64,000 bases of DNA from Semisulcospira habei (GCA_036245525.1 BTPG01000005.1:662575-726574), one strand, 5' to 3'; shown: positions 10,046 to 20,060, counted from the first letter of the stretch. The notes: a model not told the origin generated them from the sequence alone. Made by a program: numbers and translations.

Positions 10046-10199
10046 ACAAATTCACAGATGATATATTGACAGCTATTAACCTTCCTTGCCCGGAGTAGGT
10101 CGCTTATAACCCCTTCACTGCCGAGCCACCAAGCTATCCATCTGCAAGAGACACAGATCCTGGAAGTCTCGGGGGCTCATGAGGATCTATGTCTCCCAA

Positions 10200-10738
10200 C
10201 TTCCGGGAGCCCACTCCCATCTCCTCAGCCCCTGGTGACTGACGGCACTTTCACAGATGTTTACAAATACCTAGGGACCTTTATTGATTCCCGGTTATCC
10301 TTCACCGACAACACAGACCTCATCTTTAAGAAAGCCCAAGGGAGACTGTATATGCTGCGCAAACTCCGCTCCCTTGATGTGAGCCCCCAAATCCTCAGGC
10401 AGTTCTACATCTGCTTTATAGAAAGCCTTCTCACGTTCTCCCTTGTCTCATGGTTCGGCTCCCTGGGCGAGAAAAACGTGAGGAAGCTGAACAAGATAAT
10501 CAGGCTTAGTGAGAAAATCGTTGGGGGCAGGTTGGAGAGCCTTGACGGCCTCTACAGGACGAGAATGATACGCAAGAGCCTGAGGCTGGCAGCTGACACT
10601 TCCCACTGCCTTTCTAAGCACCCTCCAAAGCTCACGTCTGGCCGTAAGTTCAAGGCTCCTCTTGTTAAAACCAAAGGCTACAAGGGCAGCTTTGTACCCT
10701 CGGCCATCCGTGTCCTAAATGAGGAGTGTGTCTAGCGC
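10200..10738 (+). pseudogene. C-terminal fragment of a CR1-group-like reverse transcriptase
   Basis: The frame is open from about 10205 to the stop at 10736-10738; its first ATG is not near the start, so it is a truncated fragment, not an intact gene. Motifs KYLGTFIDSRLSF and the region rich in LRKLRSL, FYICFIESLLTFSLVSWFGSL and LNKIIRLSEKIVGG are the thumb/connection segment downstream of the RT palm in CR1/Rex-type LINEs. The palm, endonuclease and ORF1 are absent. The frame is intact and codon use looks coding, suggesting the insertion is fairly young. Confidence 0.75.
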
Positions 10739-10852
10739 ATCTCTCTCTCCCTTTCCTGTTGTCGCCGTCGAGGAACTTGCACCTCAGATGTCGCAGTGGC
10801 TCCTTGCAAGTGGCTGACTTACTCCTATACCACTGACACTGTGGTCATGAGG

Positions 10853-10867
10853 TGGGTTGTGTGTGTG

Positions 10868-10936
<69 letters not shown>
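10853..10936. repeat. (TG)n microsatellite in LINE 3' UTR
   Basis: TG repeat within the 3' part of the preceding LINE fragment. Confidence 0.95.
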
Positions 10937-10938
<2 letters not shown>

Positions 10939-11150
10939 ACACCATTGTCATAATGTAGCTGAAACCGTACCACGCGCACGTGATCCCAACGAAATAAAAT
11001 TTGTTGGCCAGACTGACGCAATAAAGTTTTTGAATTGAATTGCTGAGACCAATTTGTATCCATGATCCTTGAGCGGTTGTGGGGTTTGGTCGTTGAATGG
11101 ACACTGAGTTTCGAAGTAAATTACGCGCCCAGTGACAGGGAAGGGGTTGA

Positions 11151-11465
11151 CACCGTAGCAAACAATCTTCGGCTCGTCGTGGGGCCGAGGACCTTTGCTC
11201 ACTGGGGATAGTGTTGTCAGTCTTTCTGATGAGAAGCTGTTCCGTTGTGGGCTCGGCCCAATGGCCAGTTGGCGGTCAAGCTGTAAATCTATTAAGAGCA
11301 TAATTGTCTACAAATTTGATGAGTTTAATTAAAAGACTATCTGCTAAACGAGGAGACATTGCTGTAAGGTTTTTTTTGGTCTGCATGGAATTTTCTGTTG
11401 CATCGAGAAAACAAATAAGAAAAAGCTGTTTCAGAACTTTACTGCCGAGAAAAATGGAACATCAC
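11151..11465. other. Unassigned sequence
   Basis: No domain or repeat of the window's families is visible. Confidence 0.35.
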
Positions 11466-11640
11466 ACAGCTGCAAGAGGTATAGCTCCTCATGAGCCCCC
11501 GCAGTTGCGGATCTGTATCTCTTGCTGAACTCATTTTGTACCCATGTGACGACTGGGGCGTTTCAATTGACACTGAATTTGTGCGATTATTTCAAATACG
11601 CAATCTGCCTCCGCTGGCCGTGAAGGGGTCAAGTCACTTA
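11466..11640. mobile_element. Family A MITE, deleted copy
   Basis: CTGCAAGAGGTATAGCTCCT, an apex without its right GGGGGCTCATGAG arm, then ATCTGTATCTCTTGCTGA and a right end CTGGCCGTGAAGGGGTCAA. The hairpin has lost part of one arm. Confidence 0.65.
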
Positions 11641-11929
11641 GACAAACAGCCGGTCCTGTCGATTATTATTATTTTTTTGGAGTGCCATAGCGAAAGCCGT
11701 AAATCCAAATCCACAGACCAGCTCACGTTTCCAGCTTTCGTCGGTTTTGCGGGCACTGACTTTTCGCGGTTGCTGTCATCGCTTTTTTTTTATTGTTATG
11801 GCGGGCAGGGAAATGGACCCTTTGAGAACCACTCCATGTGGGAATGACACAAACTGCCATCGCTAAACAAATACACTGGCGGCGTAGAAGAGAGGATGGG
11901 GATGATTGGGTGGCTTGGGATGGGATTTG

Positions 11930-11970
11930 GGGAGGGGGGATGGGGGTGGGTGGGTGGGTGGGGGTAATGA
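11930..11970. repeat. G-rich low-complexity run
   Basis: GGGAGGGGGGATGGGGGTGG followed by (GGGT)n. Neighbouring DNA 11640-12071 holds no recognised element. Confidence 0.7.
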
Positions 11971-12071
11971 AAGGGTGCTCATCTGAACAAGGTCCCGAAG
12001 GACACGTGGTCTGCACAACGTCAGTGCACGTGACCATCTTGCATCACAATCTCAATACTAGAATTGGCCAC

Positions 12072-13080
12072 AATGCTAGTTGGCCTGCAGAGAAAACACC
12101 AGGCAAAGCTCCCTGCGCAGGTAGAGGCTCTGAATCCTGCTAGCGACCTTCCACCCTGGGAAAGTAAGCCGCAGAAAACATCACCATCTCTTCTACATCA
12201 CCACCAAAGATGAGCACAGCACTGTGAGCAAGAAAGCCCTGACACTGGCCATGCTCGAAGAAAAGTATCCTCAGGAAGCATGGATACGGGCATTCACCGA
12301 TGGATCAGCCACAGATGCAGTTCAGAATGGAGGGGCTGGGGTGTACACTCAGTACCCAAACGGAAAATGGCAGGCAGAGGCAGTATCAACAGGCCTTCAC
12401 TGCACAAATTACAGAGCTGAGGTGGAAGCCCTGGTCCGTGCTGCAAACACCCTTAGTGGCACTGCAGACCCTGATGCCCAGATTGTCTTCCTGGCTGATG
12501 CCATGTCTGTCCTTGAGGCAGCAACAGCAAGCAAACTGCCACGTCTACAAGAGGCACGGCAAACATCAAGTGCACCAGACTGGTGCTGCAGTGGATCCCT
12601 TCACACTGTGGCATCTACGGCAATGAAGAAGCTGACAGAATGGCAAAAGTGGGTGCAGAGAAAGAACAAGACAAAAATGGAGTCAGCTTCACAGAGATGA
12701 AGACCATCATTAAGTCTGTGTACAGACCACCACAACGGCCCCTAGACAGTTACCATCAGCTGTCCAGACAAAAGCAGGTGACCATCTTCCGTTTGAGGAC
12801 CGGGCACAACCGACTCAATTTCCACCTGCACAGACGCTTCCACCTCGTGCCATCTCCCCTGTGCCCTTGTGGAGAAGCAGAGTAGACCGCAGAGCACATC
12901 TTACAGGACTGTGGGAACCACCAGCTGCTGAGGGAGGAGATATGGCAGAAGCCCGCCACTCTACAAGAGAAACTGTACGGGCCTGTAGAGGTGCTACAGA
13001 AGACCACAGATTTCATTTTGAGAGTCAAACTCCAAGTGTGACGGTATTTGAGAAGAAGAAGAAGAAGAATGCTAGTTGGC
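12072..13080 (+). mobile_element. 5'-truncated LINE with 13-bp TSD
   Basis: The 13-bp word AATGCTAGTTGGC is found at 12072-12084 and again at 13068-13080. Between them lies RT-end and RNase H coding sequence, a short 3' UTR and a (GAA)n tail at 13051-13067. Truncation at the 5' end plus a tail next to the TSD is the signature of target-primed reverse transcription. Confidence 0.92.
12085..13037 (+). pseudogene. LINE ORF2 end with RNase H domain and CCHC-like tail
   Basis: The first codons after the TSD read LQRKHQAKLPAQVEALNPAS, then DLPPWE, the spacer before RNase H. RNase H then shows FTDGSATDAVQNGGAGVY (first catalytic Asp at about 12299), NYRAEVEAL (Glu), and LADAMSVLEA; after a frame break near 12550-12585 the frame resumes as LQWIPSHCGIYGNEEADRMA (last catalytic Asp). 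The tail FRLRTGHNRLN and CPCGEAE leads to an in-frame TAG (about 12883) and then TAEHILQDCGNH. RNase H removes the RNA strand during element copying. Non-LTR elements with such a domain belong to I/Nimb-type groups (family knowledge). Dead by frameshift and nonsense. A relative is at 26478-28230. Confidence 0.85.
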
Positions 13081-13094
13081 GTTCCCGCGCTGTT

Positions 13095-13282
13095 TTAACC
13101 CTTTTAGCCCCGGATCCCTACAGCAGGAGATGGCTTGACTATGATAATTCAAGGGTAGTGCCAGATTAGCTTGGCGCCTTGATTATCAATGGCGGTCAAG
13201 CCATCTCCTGCAACTGGTGCATAGTAAATTAGGCAACACCTCCAAAATTTGAGAAATGGAACCTTGGGGCTAAAAGGGTTAA
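13095..13282. mobile_element. Family C MITE with TTAA at both ends
   Basis: TTAACCCTTTTAGCCCCGGA opens and GGGGCTAAAAGGGTTAA closes it. The left hairpin arm (AATTCAAGGGTAGTGCCAGA, TTGGCGCC) is complete but most of the right arm is deleted. CAACTGGTGCATAGT and CACCTCCAAAATTTG are typical of the right part of the family. Confidence 0.8.
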
Positions 13283-13472
13283 GGAATATAAAACATACGC
13301 TACTTCCCTCTGGTAGTAGTGGCGGAAAACAAATGCCATATGCATAGAATGATTCGTTGATATAATTATCATTGAAGCAAAAGTCCGTACTAAAGACATG
13401 TAGTATCAGTACACTTTATCCACAAGTAAAGATTGGAGGAAAAACTTTGCTTTGATTTTCTTGTCACCATGA

Positions 13473-13526
13473 TTAACCCTTTGGCTGTCGCGACAAAACC
13501 TGCTGCCGACAGTCAAAAGTTTAGGT
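13473..13526. mobile_element. Family B MITE, shortened copy
   Basis: TTAACCCTTTGGCTGTCG and CGACAGTCAAAAGTTTA are close inverted ends with a short CGACAAAACCTGCTGC middle. Confidence 0.7.
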
Positions 13527-13679
13527 CAGTTGCCCCAAGATCGCATTTTGCGTTTTCTGGGCGTATATAAGGGATGGTATCACAGGTCTAGGCTAGGGGC
13601 TGACAGAGCTTTACATCAGCACCCATGTATCATACAACATGGTATACATCACTGATGCAGATCACGCACACGGCACGCT

Positions 13680-13702
13680 GCAAGCACGCACGCACGCACG
13701 CA

Positions 13703-13741
<39 letters not shown>

Positions 13742-13796
13742 GTACACACACGCGCGCACGCACGTACACACACAAGCACGCACACACAGTCACTCA

Positions 13797-13827
<31 letters not shown>

Positions 13828-13832
13828 GCTCA
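13680..13832. repeat. CA/CG/GCAC mixed microsatellite
   Basis: (GCAC)n, (CA)n and (CG)n blocks alternate. Histidine/threonine/arginine-rich frames here are artefacts. Confidence 0.9.
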
Positions 13833-13919
13833 TGCGCTTGCCGGCTTTGATAATCACCAACGAACCCCTTCACTCATTATACTCAGTGACGCGCATATTT
13901 AGCGAGATTCAGGGAGAGT

Positions 13920-14035
13920 GAGAGGAGGAAGGGGGAGGGGGGGGGGGAGGTTTGAGCGAGGGGAGGGGGGTTTTCTACACGCATGCTACAAAAGGCTGCA
14001 GGGAGGGGAGCAAAAAAAAAAAAAAAAAAAGAAAA
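13920..14035. repeat. G-rich and A-rich low complexity
   Basis: GGAGGGGGGG runs at 13926-13970 and an 18-base A-run at 14012-14030. Confidence 0.8.
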
Positions 14036-14491
14036 ATCGAGCTATACCGACAAACAAAAAAAATGCGACAACAATCGAATCATCAGGAAGACTTTAATGG
14101 CCTGGTTGGAATGAATTTTCATTCTTTTGCTCCCAAAAGAAATGCAACATCAACAGAAATGCAACATTTGCTCACGCGGCAGTTTGTTGTCCGTCCAGCA
14201 TTTGTCTTGTTTGATGCCGAACAATGTAGGTAATTTGACCCAATTGCGTCTGATAGGATAATGGAGGCTGGCTGTTCCATCTGCCGTTCTCCCAACAATG
14301 AAATCATCAGTATGCAAGTGACGTACGATCTGTGAGAGATCTTGCACGTGCTGCGTCATTTTTGGCGTCTGTCTTTTGCCGTTTCAGTTTTGTTGTCTGC
14401 ACTTATCTGGAGCAATTTGTAGAGTAAATTTATACTGGCATGTTTTTAAAACAATCATCACTTAAATGCGCCAGCTCCCGGCATGACAGGA
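14036..14491. other. Unassigned sequence
   Basis: A repeated AGAAATGCAACAT word at 14138-14170 is the only structure noticed. Confidence 0.35.
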
Positions 14492-14702
14492 TTAATCCCT
14501 TGAGAAAAGTTGAACACCACCCAACTGCAAGAGGCATAGATCCTCATGAGCCCCCGCAGTTGCGGGGGCCCATGAGGATCTATGCCTCTTGCTGAGACGA
14601 ATTTGTATCCACGCTCCTTGGATGGTTGTGGCCGCCGTTTTGGTCGCTGAATGAACAAAGATTTCAGAGACAATATACGTCCTGTGGCAGAAAAGGGGTT
14701 AA
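14492..14702. mobile_element. Family A MITE, complete (211 bp)
   Basis: TTAA ends at 14492-14495 and 14699-14702. The hairpin at 14526-14592 has 30-bp arms with CCCCCGCAGTTGCGGGGG at the apex. The right third (GCTGAGACGAATTTGTATCC ... CTGTGGCAGAAAAGGGGTTAA) is single-copy within the element. Same length as 54432-54643 and 63150-63360. Confidence 0.88.
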
Positions 14703-14732
14703 TAGTTTTTATATTTATCCATTGAAAAGGTT

Positions 14733-14860
14733 TTAATATGTCGCTTTACATAATGCTGGACAAAAAGGTTAACTTAACTTATGACGTCTGAATGTCGTAA
14801 AATGAAAGACGTTTTTGCTCTTTTTCTCTTTTGTACGCAGGAGAGTTCCCCTTTTCCGCT
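14733..14860. mobile_element. Family K fragment
   Basis: ATAATGCTGGACAAAAAGGT, TGAATGTCGTAAAATGAAAG and TTTGTACGCAGGAGAG follow the order seen in family K (compare 35916-36361). Confidence 0.65.
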
Positions 14861-15180
14861 AAGCGGTATCCTCAGCAGCAGCAGACAAGGCGAAAATTAT
14901 TCAAATCGTCCATGTGTGTTCCAGATGAGAAAACGTTAACAGTTGGGGTGGTTGTCAGTGATTTTGCGAGAGGGTCAGTGATTTTAGAGGCCCTACGGCT
15001 CAAAGCTATATATATGGCAAAAGACCACGGACCAGCACATAGTGGGCAATTTGGTCAAATTCTCTTGTCTGCTTCTACTGTTTTCTATTGTACAACAAAC
15101 CAAGGGGAATTACCAAGTGTGTTTTCTATTGGCTCATTCACTGTTGATCGCAGATCGTGTTCAGCTCTGAACTGTGTGTT
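14861..15180. other. Unassigned sequence
   Basis: The open frame at 14831-15256 has no recognisable domain and begins in repeat DNA. Confidence 0.35.
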
Positions 15181-15290
15181 GATTCAGCGCCAAAGAACCC
15201 CCGCCGTTCCAGGAACACGGATACAAAGTGGTGCCAGCAAGAGGCATAGATCCTGAGCATCTGTGTCTCTTGCAGTTGGATGGATTTTAT
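15181..15290. mobile_element. Family A fragment with collapsed hairpin
   Basis: ACAAAGTGGTGCCAGCAAGA, GGCATAGATCCTGAGCATCT and GTCTCTTGCAG remain; the apex is deleted. Confidence 0.6.
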
Positions 15291-15913
15291 GTTCTTCTCG
15301 GAAGTGATGAGGTTAATATGAGTGGTCTGTTGATTTTGTTAACTCAATATGCAGAACTTGATGACTGGAAAAGGCCTGTGGCCACCATTTGCATGCTGCT
15401 GAATGGAACGTAGATCGTCTTTGGTTGAACGGCTTTCGCCACCATGAAGTTGATTTCCAAGACTTGTACGGAAAGGCGTCTGAACACATTTTCACTCCGT
15501 CCCACCTGCGTTCCAACCCGCGGTCTTTCGTACAGCAGTCCATCGCTCTTGCGCTTGCAATCAAACTCCAAGAAAAACAACAATATTTTCTGCGCAAAAA
15601 CAGCAAACGATAACAGAAGCGAGGGAGAAGAGGCGCATTGCACTGTTAGATGTGATTTTAAATTGAATTTATAGATACGAGGCAAAGTGAATTTCTATAT
15701 TTTAGTGTCAACTTCTACGTATGAGTATTTCAGTCCACACGCACTGAAAGCGTCCGGGTTTTTCAGGGAATGTTTGGGCTGCCTTCCCTGCCTTCTGCTT
15801 TTCACATTATCAACCACTGTAGCCGGGGATCTCCCTTTTTCGTCAGTTATTTCAACGACTTGTTGTACAGTGCACATTTGGTTCTTTGTGTGTATGTGTG
15901 TTAATAGCTTTGT
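15291..15913. other. Unassigned sequence upstream of a LINE
   Basis: Several frames of 60-110 codons overlap on both strands and none shows a domain. I cannot exclude a short host exon but see no support for one. Confidence 0.35.
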
Positions 15914-18211
15914 ACTTTACGTTGAGTTTCTTGGGTTTCGCCAGAAAGAAGAACAAAGACTGGTTTGACGAAAACGATGTAGAGATCCAGGAACACCTAG
16001 CAAAAAAAAGAGCCGCCCATCAGGCCCACCTAGCCCAGCCTTCCTGCCCTGTGAAGAAGTCTGCCTTCCGCCTCGTCTGCAGCAGTCTCCAGCGCAAGCT
16101 CAGAGATCTCCAGAATGAGTGGTGGACCAGACTTGCACAGAGGACCCAGCTTTGTGCTGACAATGGTGACTACAGGGGCTTCTACGAAGCACTGAAAGCA
16201 GTGTATGGCCCCAGGCACCTGGTACAAAGTCCCCTGCGAAGCGCGAATGGCCAGGCACTCCTCACAGATAATACCTCCATCTTGAACCGCTGGTCGGAAT
16301 ACTTTCAGAGCCTCTTCAGCGCTGAGCGCACTGTTCAAGAAGCAGTCGTCCTACAAATCCCACACCTCCCAGTAAAGGTTGAGTTGGACGAACCGCCCAC
16401 CGCTGAAGAGACCCTCACAGCCATCCACCAGCTCAAGAGTGGCAAAGCAGCAGGCATCGATGGAATACCACCAGAGATCTGGAAACATGGAGGCACAGCA
16501 CTGCACAACAAGCTCCATGACCTCTTTCTCTGCTGCTGGGAGGAAGGAACACTACCAAAAGATCTCCGTGATGCAGTCGTTATCACCCTGTACAAGAACA
16601 AAGGCGAGAAGTCTGTCTGTTCCAACTATCGGGGAATTACCCTGCTGTCCATTGCTGGGAAAATCCTTGCAAGGCTGCTCCTGAATCGGCTGGTACCTGC
16701 CATCGCTGAAGACCAACTCCCAGAGGGCCAGTGTGGCTTCAGAGCAAACAGGAGCACCACCGATATGGTCTTTGTGCTGAGACAGCTACAGGAGAAGTGC
16801 CGCGAGCAGAACAAAGGTCTGTACGTAACATTTGTCGACCTAACAAAAGCGTTCGACACTGTGAGCAGGCAAGGCATGTGGCAGATCCTGGAGCGACTTG
16901 GCTGTCCCCCAAAGTTCCTCAACATGATTGTCCAGCTACACGAGGACCAGCAAGTCCAGGTCAGACTCAACAATGACCTCTCGGAACCATTCCCTATTCT
17001 CAACGGCGTAAAGCAGGGCTGCGTGCTGGCACCGACCCTCTTCACCATCTTTTTTAGCATGATGTTGAAGCAGGCCACAGTGGACCTCGATGATGACGAT
17101 GCAGTGTACATCAGGTATCGTCTCGATGGCAGCCTGTTCAACCTCAGACGACTGCAGGCCCACACGAAAACCCTAGACCAACTGATTCGTGAGCTGCTTT
17201 TTGCTGATGATGCTGCCCTCGTTGCACACACAGAGAGAGCCCTGCAGCGCATCACGTCTTGCTTCGCAGATGCTGCCCAGCTCTTTGGACTCGAGGTCAG
17301 TCTGAAAAAGACAGAGGTCCTCCATCAGCCGGCACCCAAGACAGTGTATCGCCCTCCTCACATCACCATTGGCGAGTCGGAACTAAAGTCAGTGCACCAG
17401 TTTACTTACCTTGGCTGCATTATCACGTCGGACGCCAAGCTGGACAAGGAGCTTGACAGCAGGCTGGCAAAAGCAAACAGCGCTTTCGGGCGACTTTTCA
17501 AGCGGGTGTGGCACAATCAACAGCTGAAAACAGGCACCAAGATCAGCGTGTACAGAGCTGTGGTCCTCACCACCCTGCTGTATGGTTCCGAGTCCTGGGC
17601 CCTCTACCGCAGCCAACTACGACTCCTCGAACGCTTCCACCAGCGCTGCCTGCGTACCATCCTGGGCATTCACTGGAGTGACTATGTCACCAACGTCGAG
17701 GTCCTTGAACAGGCTGAAACTGTGAGCATCGAGGCTTTGCTGCTGCGGACACAGCTCCGCTGGGCGGGGCATGTCTCCAGGATGGAGGATCATCGCCTAC
17801 CAAAGATCACCCTGTTCGGCGAGCTTGCTACTGGACACCGTGACAGAGGGGCACCAAAGAAGAGATACAAAGACTGTCTCAAGAAGTCACTTAGTGCCTG
17901 CCAAATCGACCACCACCAGTGGTCTTCGCTTGCTGCGGACCGTGACACCTGGCGCTCCACCATTTACAAGGCAGCTGTCTCCTTTGAGGACTCTCACAGA
18001 GCTAGCCTTAAGGACAAGCGGCTCAGGAGAAAAAACAGAGATGCCGCAGCTCAGAACCCTGGCCATACCTTCCCCTGCAGCCACTGCGGTCGAACCTGCC
18101 TGTCTCGGATTGGCCTCCGCAGCCACGAACAAGCCTGCAGACGTCGTGGGCAACTCCTATAAAATCTTCGTTCGCGAAGTCAAGCCAAGAGAGAGAGACT
18201 TTACGTTGAGT
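15914..18211 (+). mobile_element. 5'-truncated LINE with 14-bp TSD
   Basis: ACTTTACGTTGAGT stands at 15914-15927 and 18198-18211. The inserted 2.27 kb carries RT coding sequence to 18162 and a 3' UTR of about 35 bp ending in a (GA)n tail. The 5' end is cut between the endonuclease and RT domains. Confidence 0.93.
15928..18162 (+). pseudogene. Uninterrupted RT part of a LINE ORF2 (endonuclease missing)
   Basis: The reading frame opens at 15886 in flanking DNA, so its first 14 residues are not part of the element; the element starts within codons for KKNKDWFDEND, the linker after the endonuclease. The RT palm follows: LKSGKAAGIDGIPPEIWK, YRGITLLSIAGKILARLLL, FVDLTKAFDTV (Asp at residue 318), NGVKQGCVLAPTLF and FADD (residues 439-442), then the thumb with YLGCIIT, LLYGSESWALY and RWAGHVSRMEDHRLPK. 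A C-terminal zinc finger CX2C-X12-HX3C lies at residues 731-751. This domain order is common in RTE-related elements of invertebrates (family knowledge; clade not certain). No internal stop or frameshift in about 745 codons, so the insertion is young, but without endonuclease it cannot move itself. Confidence 0.9.
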
Positions 18212-18842
18212 AGCAACGGCAAGCATGAAAGTGGCGCATGTGCTAAACAAGTGAGTGTTGGGTTCCAACCTCGGCGTCGACCTAACCTCGGCCAGAGTCA
18301 GTGACACATCATGCTCAAGAATAAGGCATGGTAACGTTTTGGGACCCAACAAACTGCTTCTTCCGTTGAGAAATAAAGTTTCATTTCATATCTGCGGGCA
18401 AGGCGTCAGTGTCAACATAGTGCGGTCCACCCGACCTAATTTTCGAAAACATTTAAAAATTGTTTTATACATATCTGACCTTATTTATTTGTCTGCGAGT
18501 GTTATTTATGTTCACCACATACTTGTTTATTTGCCGTAGTCGGGGGTTGATCGTCCTGAAGTCGTCACTCATGTATCATTCTGAATTTTTACGGTTCTCG
18601 TTCTTCTCCGTTTTCAAACGGTGCAGCACTCAAATTCAGATGCGGTTACGCACATCAGAGCATACCACAGTCATACCCTCCATCAATTTGCTCACCTTTC
18701 GGTAAGTGGACTACGTTAGTCGGGCTCGTATAACCATTAGGCTGTTTATTACACCACGGTTGTAACGCTCACATTACTCAAATACATTTGTTACTTTCAG
18801 TTAATTTTTTTTTTTTTTTTCGGACGGCATAGTCCGGTCTAC
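18212..18842. other. Unassigned sequence with a T-run
   Basis: A poly-T run is at 18807-18820. Directly after the LINE the phrase GTGAGTGTTGGGTTCCAACC occurs, with no known match. No gene seen. Confidence 0.35.
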
Positions 18843-19040
18843 TTAATTCATTCAGCCCGACGGCCGTATTCCCCAAATTTTGGAGGCGTCATCTAACAGG
18901 GCCGGATCAATCATTTTTTAAGGGGGGGTGGGGGGGGGGCGGCGGCGGGGTGCTGAGCGACAATATAAAAACAGTATACTGTTCAGGAGCGAAAGGCGAA
19001 AGGCGCGTGCTTCTCGGACCATGTTGTGGCCTGGTAGTAA

Positions 19041-19077
<37 letters not shown>

Positions 19078-19263
19078 GCCGAGGGGGGTGCTGTAGTACC
19101 AAAGCACACCCCCCCTCCCTAGATCCGGCCCTGTCTAATGACTATGCACCGGTTGCAGGAGATGGATCGACCATGACAGGCGCCAAGCTAATCTGGCACT
19201 GCCCTTGAATTATCATGGTCGACCCATCTCCTGCTGTAGTGCGTCAGGGCTGAAATGGGTTAA
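18843..19263. mobile_element. Family C MITE carrying a nested element
   Basis: TTAATTCATTCAGCCCGACG opens and CAGGGCTGAAATGGGTTAA closes it. The inner hairpin is reduced (GACCATGACAGGCGCCAAGC then the full right arm). A 237-bp foreign element interrupts it at 18897-19133. Confidence 0.82.
18892..19138. mobile_element. TIR element CAGGGCCGGATC with 5-bp target duplication
   Basis: Inverted ends CAGGGCCGGATC (18897) and GATCCGGCCCTG (to 19133); TCTAA on both sides at 18892-18896 and 19134-19138. The uninterrupted family C sequence (CATCTAACGACTATG-type) confirms the insertion point. The body is G-rich with a T-run at 19047-19075 and encodes nothing. It is a non-autonomous DNA transposon; the superfamily is uncertain. 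Confidence 0.8.
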
Positions 19264-19309
19264 TCTTACCTCAACAAGGCAGCTGACGTCATAGTTTGAA
19301 AGGCAGTCG

Positions 19310-19460
19310 CCTTTACACATTTCCAGGAACACTGATATAAATGTATCCAACGAGGCATAGATCGTCTTGAGCCCCCACAGTTGCGGGGGCTCACGTGGAT
19401 CTATGCCTCTCGCAAGGCTATGACGCTACTGCCGAGAGTGCTTAGGTGTGAGAGAAGTTT
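19310..19460. mobile_element. Family A hairpin region
   Basis: ACGAGGCATAGATCGTCTTG with CCCCCACAGTTGCGGGGG apex and CACGTGGATCTATGCCTCTC right arm, 19353-19414. TTAA ends are not clear. Confidence 0.7.
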
Positions 19461-19805
19461 TTCATGCCAGGTCATTTGAAGGACGCTGCATGAATGATAT
19501 TTTGGTACTGTTTCAGTCTCAGTTACAGAAGAAGGGAGATTTTAAAAGTTGTCGGTGAAGGCTTGTATTACAGTGTTATTTAATCTCTGCAAGATCCATT
19601 TTCGTTCCCGCCCTTTTTCCCTCCTTCTTTTTACGTTATGTTTATCTTGATTTAGGAAACATCCTCTAGAAGAGTTGACGAACTACAGCAGATTGACCAA
19701 GATAGTTCAAGGTTAGTCGCTGTTTAGATCGTTGTTTGGGGAGTTTATAGGGATTAGAGACTGAAACCGACACCAGATGAGCGTACAGTCTTTGTTGGTA
19801 ACGAA
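19461..19805. other. Unassigned sequence
   Basis: No repeat family or domain recognised. Confidence 0.3.
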
Positions 19806-19807
19806 CG

Positions 19808-19810
<3 letters not shown>

Positions 19811-19871
<61 letters not shown>

Positions 19872-20060
19872 TTTATTCTTTTAATTTAATACTTAAAAAA
19901 AATTATTATTTATTTATTTATCTATTTATTTATTATTTATTCTTTTATTTATCTTTTATTTATTGTTATTCTTTTAATTTAATACTTTATTTGTTAAATA
20001 TATGTGTTTATTTATTTATCTATTATGTATATATATATATATATATTTATTTATTTAAAC
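19811..20060. repeat. (ATTG)n array followed by AT-rich low complexity
   Basis: About 15 copies of GATT/ATTG run to 19871, then TTTATTTA-type sequence with an internal duplication of TCTTTTAATTTAATACTT (19877 and 19971). (TA)n at 20027-20045. Confidence 0.85.

Larger units (their letters stand above)
8257..10061 (-). mobile_element. Penelope-like element with inverted terminal copies
   Basis: The minus strand carries a decayed GIY-YIG reading frame (8866-9610) between two copies of one sequence: about 8273-8690 (same orientation as the frame) and about 9700-10045 (inverted). Both copies hold a hammerhead-like core and CA/TG tracts. The 16-bp word ACAAATTCACAGATGA stands in direct orientation at 8257-8272 and 10046-10061, which reads as a TSD. 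Terminal copies arranged directly or inverted, often with hammerhead ribozymes, are a known trait of Penelope-like elements. Confidence 0.85.
10196..11039 (+). mobile_element. 5'-truncated LINE inserted in the family A MITE
   Basis: It holds the last 170 or so codons of an RT frame, a 3' UTR with a (TG)n tract, and ends AATAAAGTTTTTGAATTG with a short repeated GAATT tail. No clear TSD is visible, as is common for CR1-group insertions. Confidence 0.75.
10107..11150. mobile_element. Family A MITE split by a LINE fragment
   Basis: Left end ATAACCCCTTCACTGCCGAG, hairpin left arm to about 10195, then LINE DNA, then the right half GCTGAGACCAATTTGTATCC ... AGGGAAGGGGTTGA ending at 11150. Both TTAA ends carry one substitution. 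The LINE sits exactly where the hairpin's right arm should continue with CTTGCTGAG. Confidence 0.8.

Noticed and set aside
16626..17255. 209-codon minus-strand frame
   Set aside because: Shadow of the RT frame on the plus strand, which has all palm motifs.
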